The notes under the pieces are model-generated. The model saw nothing but the letters and a program-made list of their open reading frames with translations. It was not told the origin of the DNA and made no database searches. This document shows, in pieces, positions 6,040 to 14,694 of a stretch of DNA of 35,870 bases (position 1 is its first letter; each line of letters opens with the position of its first letter). The position numbers and the translations under genes are program-made. The stretch is from Domibacillus indicus (GTDB lineage: Bacteria; Bacillota; Bacilli; Bacillales; Domibacillaceae), in assembly GCF_023715895.1 (NCBI RefSeq), contig NZ_JAMBOO010000036.1, positions 1 through 35,870 of the forward strand, read 5' to 3'.

Positions 6040-8265
6040 ATGACCATAACTACTGCTTCAGGCATTGATCAACTTTTACATACGCTGACAACTGAATTCG
6101 GCGAAGAAAAAATTGGACCGCTTCTCCGCGCAAGCGAGCGCTGGACGGCAAAGCGCCCGGATGCGGATATGGATGCCTGGTCGAAAGCTATGACGCTTGA
6201 AGCGCTCAGCTTTATGGATGAAGAAGAGCCATATTGGACGTTTGTAGCGGCACGTATTTATCTGCATCAAACATACCGTGCGATTGCAGCAAAAAGAGGC
6301 GTAGAAGCCAAAGACGTTTATACGGCTTTTGCTGACTATCTTCACCGCGAAACGGAAAAAGGACTTTATGATAACCGTCTGATCGAAGCTTATACAAAAG
6401 AAGAGCTTGAGGAAATCGGTAAGCTTATTCAACCAGAACGCGACCAGCTGTTTACATACATTGGACTTAAGATGCTGATGGACCGCTATGTGGTTCGTGA
6501 TTTTGATAAAACACCAGTTGAGCTTCCACAGGAACGCTGGCTGACGATTGCCATGACGCTTATGAAAAATGAAACAGAGAACCGTCTGGCGAAAATTGCC
6601 GAATCTTATTGGGCAATGAGCAACTTGTACATGACCGTAGCAACACCAACACTATCAAATGCGGGTAAACCGTACGGACAGCTTTCAAGCTGCTTTATCG
6701 ATACAGTGGATGACAGCCTGCAGGGCATTTACGACAGCAACACAGACGTTGCGACATTATCTAAATACGGCGGCGGAATCGGCGTTTACATGGGTAAAGT
6801 ACGCAGCCGCGGTTCTTCTATCCGTGGATTCAAAGGCGCATCAAGCGGTGTTCTTCCATGGATTAAGCAGTTGAACAACACAGCGGTCAGCGTTGACCAG
6901 CTTGGCCAGCGCCAGGGTGCGATAGCGGTCTACCTAGATGTTTGGCACAAAGACGTTTTTGCTTTCCTTGATTTGAAATTAAACAACGGTGACGAGCGTC
7001 TTCGTGCGCATGATATTTTCACAGGCGTATGTCTTCCAGACTTGTTTATGGAAAAAGTAGATGCGCGTGAAGAGTGGCACTTGTTTGATCCGCATGAAGT
7101 TCGCACAGTTATGGGCTTCTCGCTTGAAGACTTCTATGATGAGTCGCGCGGCAAAGGCTCATTCCGTGAAAAATATGAGCAGTGCGTACAAAACGAGCAG
7201 CTTTCCCGTGAAACGGTACAGGCGATCGACATTATGAAACGCATTATGCGCTCGCAGCTTGAAACAGGCGTGCCGTTTATGTTCTATCGTGATGAAGTAA
7301 ACCGCCGCAACCCAAACAAGCATGAAGGAATGGTTTATTCTAGTAATCTGTGTACCGAAATATTCCAAAATATGAGTGCAACAGAATTCCAATCTATTCA
7401 GCTTGAAGACGATGTGATTGTAACGCGCAAAAAGCCGGGTGACTTTGTTGTATGTAATTTGTCTTCTATCAACCTTGGTAAAGCAGTGCCGGCAGATGTA
7501 TTGGAGCGCTTGATTCGCGTACAGGTGCGCATGCTGGATAACGTTATTGATTTAAACATGATTCCAGTACCGCAGGCAGAACGGACAAACAGCCGTTACC
7601 GCGGCATCGGCCTTGGCACATTCGGCTGGCATCACCTGCTGGCGCTGAAAAACATTCGCTGGGAATCAGACGAAGCTGTTCAGTATGCAGATGAGCTGTA
7701 CGGAACAATTGCCCGTCTGACGATTCAAGCGTCTATGGAACTGGCAAAAGAAAAAGGGGCTTACCCATTATTTGAAGGATCTGACTGGCAGACAGGTGCT
7801 TATTTTGATGCACGCGGCTATGAAGGAGACGAGTGGGAAGCACTTCGTAAAGAGGTACGGGAAAACGGTATGCGTAACGGCTACTTGATGGCCGTTGCAC
7901 CAAACTCGTCTACATCGATCATTGCCGGAAGCACAGCGAGTATCGATCCGATTTTCCAAAAGAGCTACTCTGAGGAAAAGAAAGATTATAAAATTCCTGT
8001 AACAGTACCAGATTTAAACGCGGAAACAACATGGTTCTACAAATCCGCTTACTTTATCGACCAGCACTGGACATTGCGCCAAAACGCTGCGCGCCAGCGC
8101 CACATTGACCAGGGTGTTTCACTGAACCTGTACGTGCAAAACACAATTAAAGCGAAAGAATTGCTTGATCTCCACCTGGCTGGCTGGAAACAAGGGTTAA
8201 AAACAACGTATTATGTTCGTTCAACATCTGTGGAACTACTTGAGTGCGAATCTTGCTCAAGCTAA
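6040..8265 (+). CDS. nrdA: Ribonucleoside-diphosphate reductase class I, alpha subunit
   Basis: Reduces ribonucleoside diphosphates to deoxyribonucleotides together with NrdB. ATG 6040 follows AAAGGAGG (6023-6030). In the 741-residue product the catalytic set is visible: Cys218 (SSCF) and Cys472 (VCNLSSINL) as the redox pair, Asn436, Cys438 and Glu440 in NLCTE as the radical site, and the C-terminal CESC pair that accepts electrons from thioredoxin. The PNSSTS phosphate-binding motif is intact. The first 70 residues occupy the place of an ATP-cone, but the usual KRDG opening is missing, so dATP inhibition may be weakened or absent. It is followed 12 bases later by nrdB. Expression is likely set by the B12 riboswitch and NrdR. 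Bacilli commonly carry nrdE/nrdF with nrdI, and no nrdI is here. Confidence 0.95.
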   Translation: MTITTASGIDQLLHTLTTEFGEEKIGPLLRASERWTAKRPDADMDAWSKAMTLEALSFMDEEEPYWTFVAARIYLHQTYRAIAAKRGVEAKDVYTAFADYLHRETEKGLYDNRLIEAYTKEELEEIGKLIQPERDQLFTYIGLKMLMDRYVVRDFDKTPVELPQERWLTIAMTLMKNETENRLAKIAESYWAMSNLYMTVATPTLSNAGKPYGQLSSCFIDTVDDSLQGIYDSNTDVATLSKYGGGIGVYMGKVRSRGSSIRGFKGASSGVLPWIKQLNNTAVSVDQLGQRQGAIAVYLDVWHKDVFAFLDLKLNNGDERLRAHDIFTGVCLPDLFMEKVDAREEWHLFDPHEVRTVMGFSLEDFYDESRGKGSFREKYEQCVQNEQLSRETVQAIDIMKRIMRSQLETGVPFMFYRDEVNRRNPNKHEGMVYSSNLCTEIFQNMSATEFQSIQLEDDVIVTRKKPGDFVVCNLSSINLGKAVPADVLERLIRVQVRMLDNVIDLNMIPVPQAERTNSRYRGIGLGTFGWHHLLALKNIRWESDEAVQYADELYGTIARLTIQASMELAKEKGAYPLFEGSDWQTGAYFDARGYEGDEWEALRKEVRENGMRNGYLMAVAPNSSTSIIAGSTASIDPIFQKSYSEEKKDYKIPVTVPDLNAETTWFYKSAYFIDQHWTLRQNAARQRHIDQGVSLNLYVQNTIKAKELLDLHLAGWKQGLKTTYYVRSTSVELLECESCSS

Positions 8266-8277
8266 GGAGAGAACACC

Positions 8278-9318
8278 ATGACACTTATTGAAAAACGAAA
8301 ATTAATGGATAAAGAAGCACCAAACCGTTCGACGGCCATTGTAAATGGCCGTTCATCCAACGTTTTAAACTGGGATGATGTTAAGTTTGACTGGGCGTAT
8401 CCAAAGTATAAGCGGATGCTTGGAAATTTCTGGACTCCGTTTGAAATCAACATGAGCAATGACGTGAAACAATTTCCGAATCTCGAAGACAGCGAGCGGG
8501 AAGCGTTTTTGAAAATTATCGGCCTGCTTGCCCTCTTAGACAGCATTCAAACAGATTATGCAGGGAAAGTAGCAGACTACTTAACGGATTCAAGCCTGCA
8601 GGCGCTGATGATTATTTTGGCGCAGCAGGAGGTTATTCATAACCATTCTTACTCTTACGTACTGTCCAGCCTTGTTCAGAAATCAAAGCAGGACGAAGTA
8701 TTCGATTACTGGCGCAGTGAGCCGGTTCTTGAAAAGCGCAATGACTTTATCGTAAAAGGCTACCAGTCCTTTGCGGAAAACCCAACCGTGGAAAATATGC
8801 TGGAGTCAATCGTACACGATGTCATTTTGGAAGGCTTGTTTTTCTATTCAGGCTTTGCATTCTTTTATCACCTGGCGCGCCACCAGAAAATGGTCGCTTC
8901 AAGTACAATGATTAACTATATTAATCGTGACGAACAGCTTCACGTCGACTTGTTCGTGAAAATCTACCAGGAACTTTTAAACGAGTATCCGGAGCTGGAT
9001 ACACCAGACCGCGCCGAAAAAGTACAGGCGATTTTCAAAGAAGCGGCTGAGCTTGAAGTGGAATGGGCACGTGAAGTCATTGGAGATAAAATTGACGGGC
9101 TTGATGTAGAAGATGTAGAAGCATACATCTACTTCTACGCCAATGTGCGCTGCGCACAGCTTGGCTATGAAAAGCTGTATCCAGATTACCGCAAAAATCC
9201 GCTTAAATGGATTAAAGCATACGAAGATGTGGATTTGGGGAAAACGGATTTCTTTGAACAGCGTTCGCGCCAATACGTAAAAGTAAACGTGCAGGATAAC
9301 GGGTTCGACGAACTATAA
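8278..9318 (+). CDS. nrdB: Ribonucleoside-diphosphate reductase class I, beta (radical) subunit
   Basis: Supplies the tyrosyl radical to NrdA. ATG 8278 follows AAGGAGAG and is 12 bases after the nrdA stop, so they are translationally close. In the 346-residue protein the dimetal ligands can be placed at Asp88, Glu118, His121, Glu185, Glu219 and His222. The radical tyrosine is Tyr125 in the E-x-x-H-x-x-x-Y pattern that matches Tyr122 of the E. coli enzyme. The conserved C-terminal tail ends DNGFDEL. It is a complete Tyr-containing class Ia/Ib-type subunit. Fe or Mn use cannot be decided from sequence, and there is no neighbouring nrdI to suggest the Mn form. Confidence 0.95.
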   Translation: MTLIEKRKLMDKEAPNRSTAIVNGRSSNVLNWDDVKFDWAYPKYKRMLGNFWTPFEINMSNDVKQFPNLEDSEREAFLKIIGLLALLDSIQTDYAGKVADYLTDSSLQALMIILAQQEVIHNHSYSYVLSSLVQKSKQDEVFDYWRSEPVLEKRNDFIVKGYQSFAENPTVENMLESIVHDVILEGLFFYSGFAFFYHLARHQKMVASSTMINYINRDEQLHVDLFVKIYQELLNEYPELDTPDRAEKVQAIFKEAAELEVEWAREVIGDKIDGLDVEDVEAYIYFYANVRCAQLGYEKLYPDYRKNPLKWIKAYEDVDLGKTDFFEQRSRQYVKVNVQDNGFDEL

Positions 9319-9325
9319 TAGATTA

Positions 9326-9365
9326 AAAAAAGCTTCTGCCTGAGAAATCGGGCGGAAGCTTTTTT
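9326..9365 (+). terminator. Terminator of nrdAB
   Basis: AAAAAAGCTTCTGCC (9326-9340) pairs with GGCGGAAGCTTTTTT (9351-9365) with one mismatch. The T-run ends the operon. Confidence 0.9.
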
Positions 9366-9374
9366 GTTAACTTC

Positions 9375-9428
9375 TTTACATGATTTTTACATTTTATTTA
9401 TATCCTCCATATATTCTTTCGCTACACT
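9375..9428 (+). promoter_or_regulatory. Pho-box-like triple repeat and promoter upstream of the secreted phosphoesterase
   Basis: TTTACA (9375), TTTACA (9386) and TTTATA (9397) lie exactly 11 bases apart on the coding strand. They match the Bacillus PhoP pattern TT(A/C/T)ACA with five-base spacers. A -10-like TACACT follows at 9423-9428, 20 bases after the last repeat, with no good -35, as in PhoP-activated promoters. The gene product is a phosphoesterase, which fits phosphate-starvation control. Confidence 0.6.
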
Positions 9429-9464
9429 GACAAGAGATGTTTATTTAGAGGAGGATCAGCATTC

Positions 9465-12400
9465 ATGAAAAGAAAGCCATTTTATTCCCTTGTGCTCGCC
9501 AGCAGTTTATCTGTTTCATCTCTTGTGACGCCGCCACTTGCTGCTTATGCAGAAGAAACGCCTTCTGCGCAAGCGGTTACAGTTTCACCCATCCTCATTA
9601 CAGAGCTGCTGCCGAACAGTGACAACCTGAACGGATCAGACGCCTATGAATTTATTGAGCTGTACAATAACAGTACCCAGCCGTTTAGTTTAAAGAATTA
9701 TAAACTGGTTTACGGCTATCCAGACGGAACAACAGCCGATTGGGTATTTAAAGAAGATAAAGAGATTGCACCTGGCGAAACGATGGTCGTTTGGGTAAAG
9801 CTTGAAAACAAAGCAAACGAATCTCTTACATTAGCGGACTTTAATGCTGAATTCGGCACTTCTTTAACAGATGCACAGTTTACATACATAGAATCTGCCG
9901 GAATGGCAAATGGCTCCGAGCGAAGCCTGTCAGTTGCAGACACGGCCGGCAACTTGTTAACAACCGCCGCTTATACACCAAATGAAGTGGAATTAAACAA
10001 AGGAATTCAATTTAAGCCAAATGCGGACGGCAGGACGATGGATGTCTTGACTTTTTCTGAACCCGCAACGCCTGGCACGCTGATAGAAGGGCAAAGGCCG
10101 GAAGCTCCAATCGAAGTAGATACGGTAAAGCCGGTTATTACCCATACGCCTGTAGAATCGGTTGAAGCCGGTCAAGATATCGTGATCCGCGCTTCCGTCA
10201 CAGATGAAACAAAGCTGGACAGTGTGAAAGTGTTGTATCAGCCGTTAGCAGGCGGTGACTGGCTTGAAGCGGATATGACAGCGGGGGAAGACGGATCGTA
10301 TGAAACCGTTATTGAAGCGTCTCAGCTTTTATCAGACCATTTTACATACCGGATTGAAGCGTTTGACGGCCAAAACAGGGCACAGACAGAAGATATTACT
10401 ATTCAAGCAGCGGGACTGGATTACGATCCTCAGGCTGTCCCGGATCTGCTTGTAACCGAGATTATGCCGGATTCAGCGAACATAGACGGCCTTGATGGCT
10501 ATGAATTTATTGAAGTATATAACAATACGGATAAACCTATTAATTTAAAAGACTATACCATCCGCTACCGGTATCCGGCTGACGGGTCGGAAGGAGATTT
10601 GATCTGGAGAGCAGACAAAGAAGACCTGGTGCTGCCGTCCGGGGAAACGATGACGTATTGGATTAAAAACAGTACAAATCAATCCAAAACCGTTGCCGAC
10701 TTTAATGCTCATTACGGAACAAACTTGGAAGAAAACAAAAACATTGTCCAAGTTCAAGCAGACGGCATGGCAAACGGAAGCGCCCGGGTCATCTCTATCG
10801 CAACAAACACGGGGTTCGACATTTCAACAGCGGCTTATTTGGATCAGCCGAATGTGGATGATACGGTAGCGGACAAAGGTATTTTGTACTCGTTCCCGCG
10901 TGAGGCGGGAAGCAGGGAAATGTACAAATACAGTGCCGGAAAAGAAGCGGCTGCACCCGGTACTGTCGAAGCGGCCCAGGTTCCTGTGCTAAAAAAGAAA
11001 ACAGCATTAGACGAAACGGAACCTGTCGTAACAGATTTAACAGAAACAGCGCCGATTTCAGCTCGGCAAAATGTAACGCTGTCATTTGATGCTGCAGATG
11101 ATCAATCCGTTAAAACGATGCGCTTGTTTTACAAAACAAGCGAAACGGATGAATATAAGTCGGTCGATTTAACCGAGAACTTTGATACCGGCTTGTTTTC
11201 CCAAACCGTGTATTCACCTGATCTGCTCGGCAAAGAAAACCTGCAGTATTATGTGAAAGCATCCGATGGAACGAACGAAATCGAAACAGATGTGAAAACG
11301 ATCCAAATTGAAAATGATATAAGCGCAGAAACAGGCTTGAATGTAGAGGATGGTTCGCTGCTCAGCAAAACGGCTGTGATCAAATCATTTGGCAAGGAGT
11401 CCACGCTGTCTGTTGACGGACGGGATGTGACAGGTGAAACAGAACCTTCTCTGCCGGCACACGCTTACTTTGCGTTTGATGCTAAAAAAGTGAATTTGTA
11501 TTTTAAAAACGGTGTAACGATCGGCGACGAAACACTGCATATTTTTGATGATACGATCAATACGTATGAAACAATTACCGTGCCGGTTGACCCTTCTCAG
11601 TTTAAGCAGGGAGAAGGAACGACGATGTCTATCCGTGCGGGCACAAAGGTATCGCCATTTGATACGAATTCTGAAGAAAACCGGGATGATTTTTACGTGA
11701 AAAATGTGCGTCTCGTGCTTGAAGACGGTACGACACTGTATGATCCGGCTTACAGCGACGCAGCTAAAGAAATTTCAGTCGGTGACGGAGCAAGTGCCAA
11801 GCCGGCTGTAGATTTTACCTTTGATGTGCCAGATGAAGCATTTACCGCGAAAGCTTACCAGTGGGATACAACAGCAGTGGAAGACGGCCCTCATCTCATC
11901 GAATCTTCTTCGGCTCGTGCAGAAGTTCAAGTAGATAACAGCGCTCCTGTTATTATTCCTTCAGTTGAAGAAAACCGGGAATATAAAGGAGAATTTACGA
12001 TTAATGCAGAAGCAGAGGATGCTTCCGATGTGGAAACATTGACAGCTCATCTGGATGGCGAAGAAATTTCTCTTCCACTCGACACGTCATCAGCGAAGCT
12101 GTCTCCGGGAGCGCATACTGTTCAATTTAAAGCAGTGGACCGGGCCGGCAACGAAGCCGAAAAATCGGTTGCTTTTACGGTAGTGGAAGAGCAGCCATAT
12201 GCGCCGGAAGCGGTGACGCCTGCAGATGGACAGACAAATGTAAATGCGAATAACGCGAGCCTGGAGGTAAAAGTCACCGATCCGACGAAAGATACACTCG
12301 ATGTGGAATTTTACCGCGGCTATGAGTACGCAGCAAATGATGCCGGCGTGCGTGTATTCCAAAACAATGCGGATCAAGAGCCGCCGAAAGAACTGGCATC

Positions 12401-14405
12401 AGCGGGTGAATCGGCTGTTTCGGATACGGATAAAATGGCAAAGGCGGACGGCCAGTATGTAGAAACAAAGTCTGTTGAGAAATTTCCGTACCACCGCTTT
12501 GAAGTCGCCGTGGATGAAGAAGTAGATGAAACAGACGAAATTGCACTTCATTGGGAAGGAAAATCATTAATCGGCCGGAAAGTGTCCATGTATGTATGGA
12601 ACTATGCTGCTTCCAAATGGGAGCTTGAAGAATGGAAAGTAGCGGAAGATGACCAAAACTTCACCCTGACCGGACATGTAAAAGGGCTTGATTACGTAAA
12701 AGACGGCAAGGTGCAGGTAATGGTACAGGACGAGATTGCTTCCACGCCGGAATTTGATTATTCATTTGTTTGGATGTCGGATACGCAATATTATTCCGAA
12801 AGCTATCCGCATATTTTTGACCGCATGACCAAATGGGTTGCAGAGCAAAAAGAAGCGCTGAACTTAAAGTATGTGTTCCATACAGGTGATCTTGTCGATG
12901 AAGCGGATCAGCCGTATCAATGGGAGCATGCGGATACGTATATGAAAACACTTGATAACGCTAAAGTTCCATATGGCGTTCTCGCCGGCAATCACGATGT
13001 CGGCCATAAAACAGGCGATTACAACGAGTACAGCAAGTATTTCGGGGAAGCAAGGTTTGCCGGGAAGGATTATTACGGTGAGTCCTATAAAGACAACCGG
13101 GGCCATTACGACTTAATCAGCTCGAACGGCAATGATTTTATTATGCTTTATATGGGCTGGGGTGTGGACGATGAAGATATTGCCTGGATGAACAAAGTGC
13201 TGGCCGAGCATCCGGATCGAAAAGCGATTTTAAGCTTCCATGAGTATTTGCTTGTGTCAGGCAACCGCAGCCCGATTGGCGACAAGGTTTTTGAGGAAGT
13301 GGTAAAGCCGAATAAAAATGTCGTAGCAGTTCTATCCGGCCATTATCACGACAGTGAGACACTGGTAGATCAAGTTGATGATAACGGTGATGGCACACCG
13401 GACAGAAGTGTATACCAAATGCTGGCCGACTATCAGGGCGGGCCGGAAGGCGGACAGGGCTTCCTTCGTTTAATGAAAGTAAATCCGATCCAAAACAAAA
13501 TCTATTTACAGACGTATTCGCCTTACCTCGATCAGTATAACTACTACAGTCCGGTCGACTATCCGGGCAAGGACGAATTTGCGATTGACGTAGATTTAAC
13601 ACCAAAAGAAAAAGTGGTCGCAACAGATTCCTTTAAAGCGGAAGTGTACACAGACCAAAAAATCGGCTCGCAATCCGGCATAAAAGATGGTGAAACAGCA
13701 AAAACCTCCTGGAAAGACCTGCAACGTTCAACCGAGCATGGCTGGTATGTAAAAGTAAAAGATTCATTTGGCGGAGAAGCCCAGTCGGATATTTGGTCGT
13801 TTACAACTGGCTCACAAGGCAGCGGAAATGAAGAAGGTGGCACGCCAGCGCCGCCGGCATCAAATCTGCCGGTTGTAGAGGTGACTGATTCGATGATCGA
13901 AAAAGGGCAGCAGCACTGGACGTTAACTGCAGATGGAGAAAGTGTTGAATGGAGACTGCCGTTGTCCATTATCGATTCCGCTGTTCAATCAGCGAAGCCG
14001 ATTTTTATGCAGACGGCTGAAGGCAACGGTGTGCTTGTTCCGGAGAAAGTTCTTCTTCAACTGCAGGCAGCTGGGCAGGAAACGGTCTCTGTTTCATTAA
14101 ATACGCTTCAGGCAAAAGATGTTTCACTCCCGCCTGGGCAGGTACACAGCAGTGTGCTTGATCCAGCAATCAAGGCAGGGGAGCATGCATTTGTATCATT
14201 GGACACTCCAGTCGAAATAAAATTGAAATTAAAAAAAGCTGTCAAAGCGGGTAAAACAAACGGTGCTTTTTACAATGGAGCAGTGAAACAATGGGAGCCT
14301 GCCGGCGGCTATGAGGAAAATGGATATTGGATTCTGCCAGCTTCCCAGCTCTCCACTTTTACCGTTTTATCTGACAATGCGATGAAAGCCAAAAAAGAAA
14401 AATAA
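9465..14405 (+). CDS. Very large secreted calcineurin-like metallophosphoesterase with two lamin-tail domains (YvnB-like)
   Basis: ATG 9465 follows AGAGGAGG by about ten bases. The 1646-residue product has a signal peptide (cut near AAYAEE). Two lamin-tail (LTD) domains follow (about 42-170 and 320-470; both contain ITELLP/VTEIMP and YEFIE(L/V)YNN). Ig-like beta domains alternate with them. The metallophosphoesterase lies at about 1098-1370, with Asp1106 in SDTQ, Asp1142 in GDLVD, Asn1176-His1177 in GNHD and His1293/His1295 in GHYH. The C-terminal 270 residues are beta-rich and unknown. There is no LPXTG, SLH or membrane anchor, so it should be released or held non-covalently. The layout resembles the B. 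subtilis exported phosphohydrolase YvnB but is longer. Substrate unknown; nucleic acid or phosphodiester scavenging is plausible with the Pho-like promoter. Confidence 0.9.
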   Translation: MKRKPFYSLVLASSLSVSSLVTPPLAAYAEETPSAQAVTVSPILITELLPNSDNLNGSDAYEFIELYNNSTQPFSLKNYKLVYGYPDGTTADWVFKEDKEIAPGETMVVWVKLENKANESLTLADFNAEFGTSLTDAQFTYIESAGMANGSERSLSVADTAGNLLTTAAYTPNEVELNKGIQFKPNADGRTMDVLTFSEPATPGTLIEGQRPEAPIEVDTVKPVITHTPVESVEAGQDIVIRASVTDETKLDSVKVLYQPLAGGDWLEADMTAGEDGSYETVIEASQLLSDHFTYRIEAFDGQNRAQTEDITIQAAGLDYDPQAVPDLLVTEIMPDSANIDGLDGYEFIEVYNNTDKPINLKDYTIRYRYPADGSEGDLIWRADKEDLVLPSGETMTYWIKNSTNQSKTVADFNAHYGTNLEENKNIVQVQADGMANGSARVISIATNTGFDISTAAYLDQPNVDDTVADKGILYSFPREAGSREMYKYSAGKEAAAPGTVEAAQVPVLKKKTALDETEPVVTDLTETAPISARQNVTLSFDAADDQSVKTMRLFYKTSETDEYKSVDLTENFDTGLFSQTVYSPDLLGKENLQYYVKASDGTNEIETDVKTIQIENDISAETGLNVEDGSLLSKTAVIKSFGKESTLSVDGRDVTGETEPSLPAHAYFAFDAKKVNLYFKNGVTIGDETLHIFDDTINTYETITVPVDPSQFKQGEGTTMSIRAGTKVSPFDTNSEENRDDFYVKNVRLVLEDGTTLYDPAYSDAAKEISVGDGASAKPAVDFTFDVPDEAFTAKAYQWDTTAVEDGPHLIESSSARAEVQVDNSAPVIIPSVEENREYKGEFTINAEAEDASDVETLTAHLDGEEISLPLDTSSAKLSPGAHTVQFKAVDRAGNEAEKSVAFTVVEEQPYAPEAVTPADGQTNVNANNASLEVKVTDPTKDTLDVEFYRGYEYAANDAGVRVFQNNADQEPPKELASAGESAVSDTDKMAKADGQYVETKSVEKFPYHRFEVAVDEEVDETDEIALHWEGKSLIGRKVSMYVWNYAASKWELEEWKVAEDDQNFTLTGHVKGLDYVKDGKVQVMVQDEIASTPEFDYSFVWMSDTQYYSESYPHIFDRMTKWVAEQKEALNLKYVFHTGDLVDEADQPYQWEHADTYMKTLDNAKVPYGVLAGNHDVGHKTGDYNEYSKYFGEARFAGKDYYGESYKDNRGHYDLISSNGNDFIMLYMGWGVDDEDIAWMNKVLAEHPDRKAILSFHEYLLVSGNRSPIGDKVFEEVVKPNKNVVAVLSGHYHDSETLVDQVDDNGDGTPDRSVYQMLADYQGGPEGGQGFLRLMKVNPIQNKIYLQTYSPYLDQYNYYSPVDYPGKDEFAIDVDLTPKEKVVATDSFKAEVYTDQKIGSQSGIKDGETAKTSWKDLQRSTEHGWYVKVKDSFGGEAQSDIWSFTTGSQGSGNEEGGTPAPPASNLPVVEVTDSMIEKGQQHWTLTADGESVEWRLPLSIIDSAVQSAKPIFMQTAEGNGVLVPEKVLLQLQAAGQETVSVSLNTLQAKDVSLPPGQVHSSVLDPAIKAGEHAFVSLDTPVEIKLKLKKAVKAGKTNGAFYNGAVKQWEPAGGYEENGYWILPASQLSTFTVLSDNAMKAKKEK

Positions 14406-14440
14406 ACAAAACGCCGGAGCATTTGCTCCGGCGTTTTGTT
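14405..14440. terminator. Bidirectional terminator
   Basis: A perfect 16-bp stem (14405-14420 with 14425-14440, loop ATTT) is flanked by A-rich and T-rich arms. It serves both the phosphoesterase gene and the convergent small gene, and touches both stop codons. Confidence 0.9.
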
Positions 14441-14568
14441 TAGCGTGGACGGTATACTTTTGCCGCTCTGCGCTTGTCCAAATATTTTTTTACAATCGGG
14501 TAAATGATCGGGCCATATTTCATGCCCATTTTAATTAAGTTTGTCATACTGCTTGATGAACGAGCCAT
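14440..14568 (-). CDS. Small basic protein, 42 residues, paralogue of the 51-residue protein at 4020-4175
   Basis: ATG 14568 is preceded by AAGGTG about ten bases away. The product starts MARSSSSMTNLIKMGMKYG, continues with a PIIYPIV hydrophobic core, and ends in a highly basic tail (DKRRAAKVYRPR). KYGxIIxPIV is shared with the other small protein at the same distance from the N-terminal part, while the tails differ completely. Both genes lie on the minus strand, convergent or divergent to large plus-strand genes, with their own terminators. Family not recognised. A membrane-associated amphipathic peptide with a charged tail is one possibility. Confidence 0.75.
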   Translation of the reverse strand: MARSSSSMTNLIKMGMKYGPIIYPIVKKYLDKRRAAKVYRPR

Positions 14569-14649
14569 AATATTTTTCACCTTCCCGTTTCGATTTAGTA
14601 CTACAAGTGTACCCGAACCTTGGATTATTAAACATTCAAGCGGGAAAGC

Positions 14650-14658
14650 TGATATAAT
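14650..14658 (+). promoter_or_regulatory. Extended -10 promoter of cvfB
   Basis: TGATATAAT: perfect TATAAT (14653-14658) with TG one base before. The start codon is 37 bases downstream. Confidence 0.65.
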
Positions 14659-14694
14659 GAGAAGCAATGAGAATTTTGGAAAGGACGTGCGTGA

